A stretch of DNA of 7,095 nt, taken from assembly GCA_021801945.1 (NCBI GenBank), contig JAKABE010000170.1:1-7095 (forward strand), in the 5' to 3' direction. Shown here in pieces: positions 6,972-7,095 of this stretch. Under the pieces are notes generated by a model. That model saw only the letters and a program-made list of their open reading frames with translations, was not told where the DNA came from and ran no database searches. The first letter of the stretch is position 1. Each line of letters starts with the position of its first letter. This DNA is from Acidobacteriota bacterium (lineage in GTDB: Bacteria; Acidobacteriota; Terriglobia; Terriglobales; Acidobacteriaceae). The translations under genes were made by a program, and so were the position numbers.

Positions 6972-7094
6972 TCAGCAGGTTCCCTCGCAACGCCGGCGCT
7001 CAGGCTGGAATTGCATCGGTTCTCGCGTTCGTTCCCAGTGTCCTGTCTCTAAAGTTCGTTTACAAAATCTGGCGACGGAATCAAGAATCTGGTC
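6972..7094 (-). CDS. Possible C-terminal fragment of an unrecognised upstream gene (partial)
   Basis: A frame open from the window edge for 40 codons to TGA at 6972-6974, 45 bases before the first Fe-S ATPase. It reads DQILDSVARFCKRTLETGHW and ends in an Arg/Cys-rich tail, RRRCEGTC. I recognise no family. The orientation fits an upstream member of the ATPase operon, but 40 open codons can occur by chance; another minus frame is open for 14 codons from the edge before a TAG. Treat as tentative. Confidence 0.25.
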   Translation of the reverse strand, partial: DQILDSVARFCKRTLETGHWERTREPMQFQPERRRCEGTC

Positions 7095-7095
7095 G

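Overview
The window is compact bacterial DNA, moderately GC-rich by eye, with every recognisable gene on the minus strand. No RNA gene, CRISPR array, insertion sequence or phage gene is visible. The organism is probably a Gram-negative, diderm bacterium, because the left part encodes a tripartite RND efflux pump. The wording of the adaptor and pump proteins resembles what I recall from Acidobacteriota (Terriglobia-like) pumps, but that placement is an inference and is only moderately sure.

Reading in the direction of transcription (high to low coordinates), the window opens with about 170 bases (6927-7095) that may hold the tail of an unrecognised upstream gene. A tight cluster follows: two paralogous MinD/Mrp-type P-loop ATPases, each with an inserted two-cluster ferredoxin domain (6033-6926 and 5026-6036, joined by an ATGA stop/start overlap), then 34 bases later a PaaI/hotdog-type thioesterase (4554-4991). 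A small GC-rich hairpin sits directly after the thioesterase stop and may end this unit.

After a 279-base spacer with no convincing gene comes the second unit: a TetR-family regulator (3666-4274), an RND periplasmic adaptor lipoprotein starting at TTG (2432-3592), and an RND inner-membrane transporter (1-2428) cut off by the window edge after about 809 of roughly 1050 residues. The three genes are co-directional with gaps of 73 and 3 bases. This fits a regulator-pump operon in which the TetR protein controls its own transcript and the pump. An outer-membrane channel gene may lie beyond the left edge.

Nothing here is a clearly new system. The part most worth following up is the ATPase pair with its attached thioesterase, whose joint role is not obvious. 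Two palindromic elements near the TetR gene are candidate operators.
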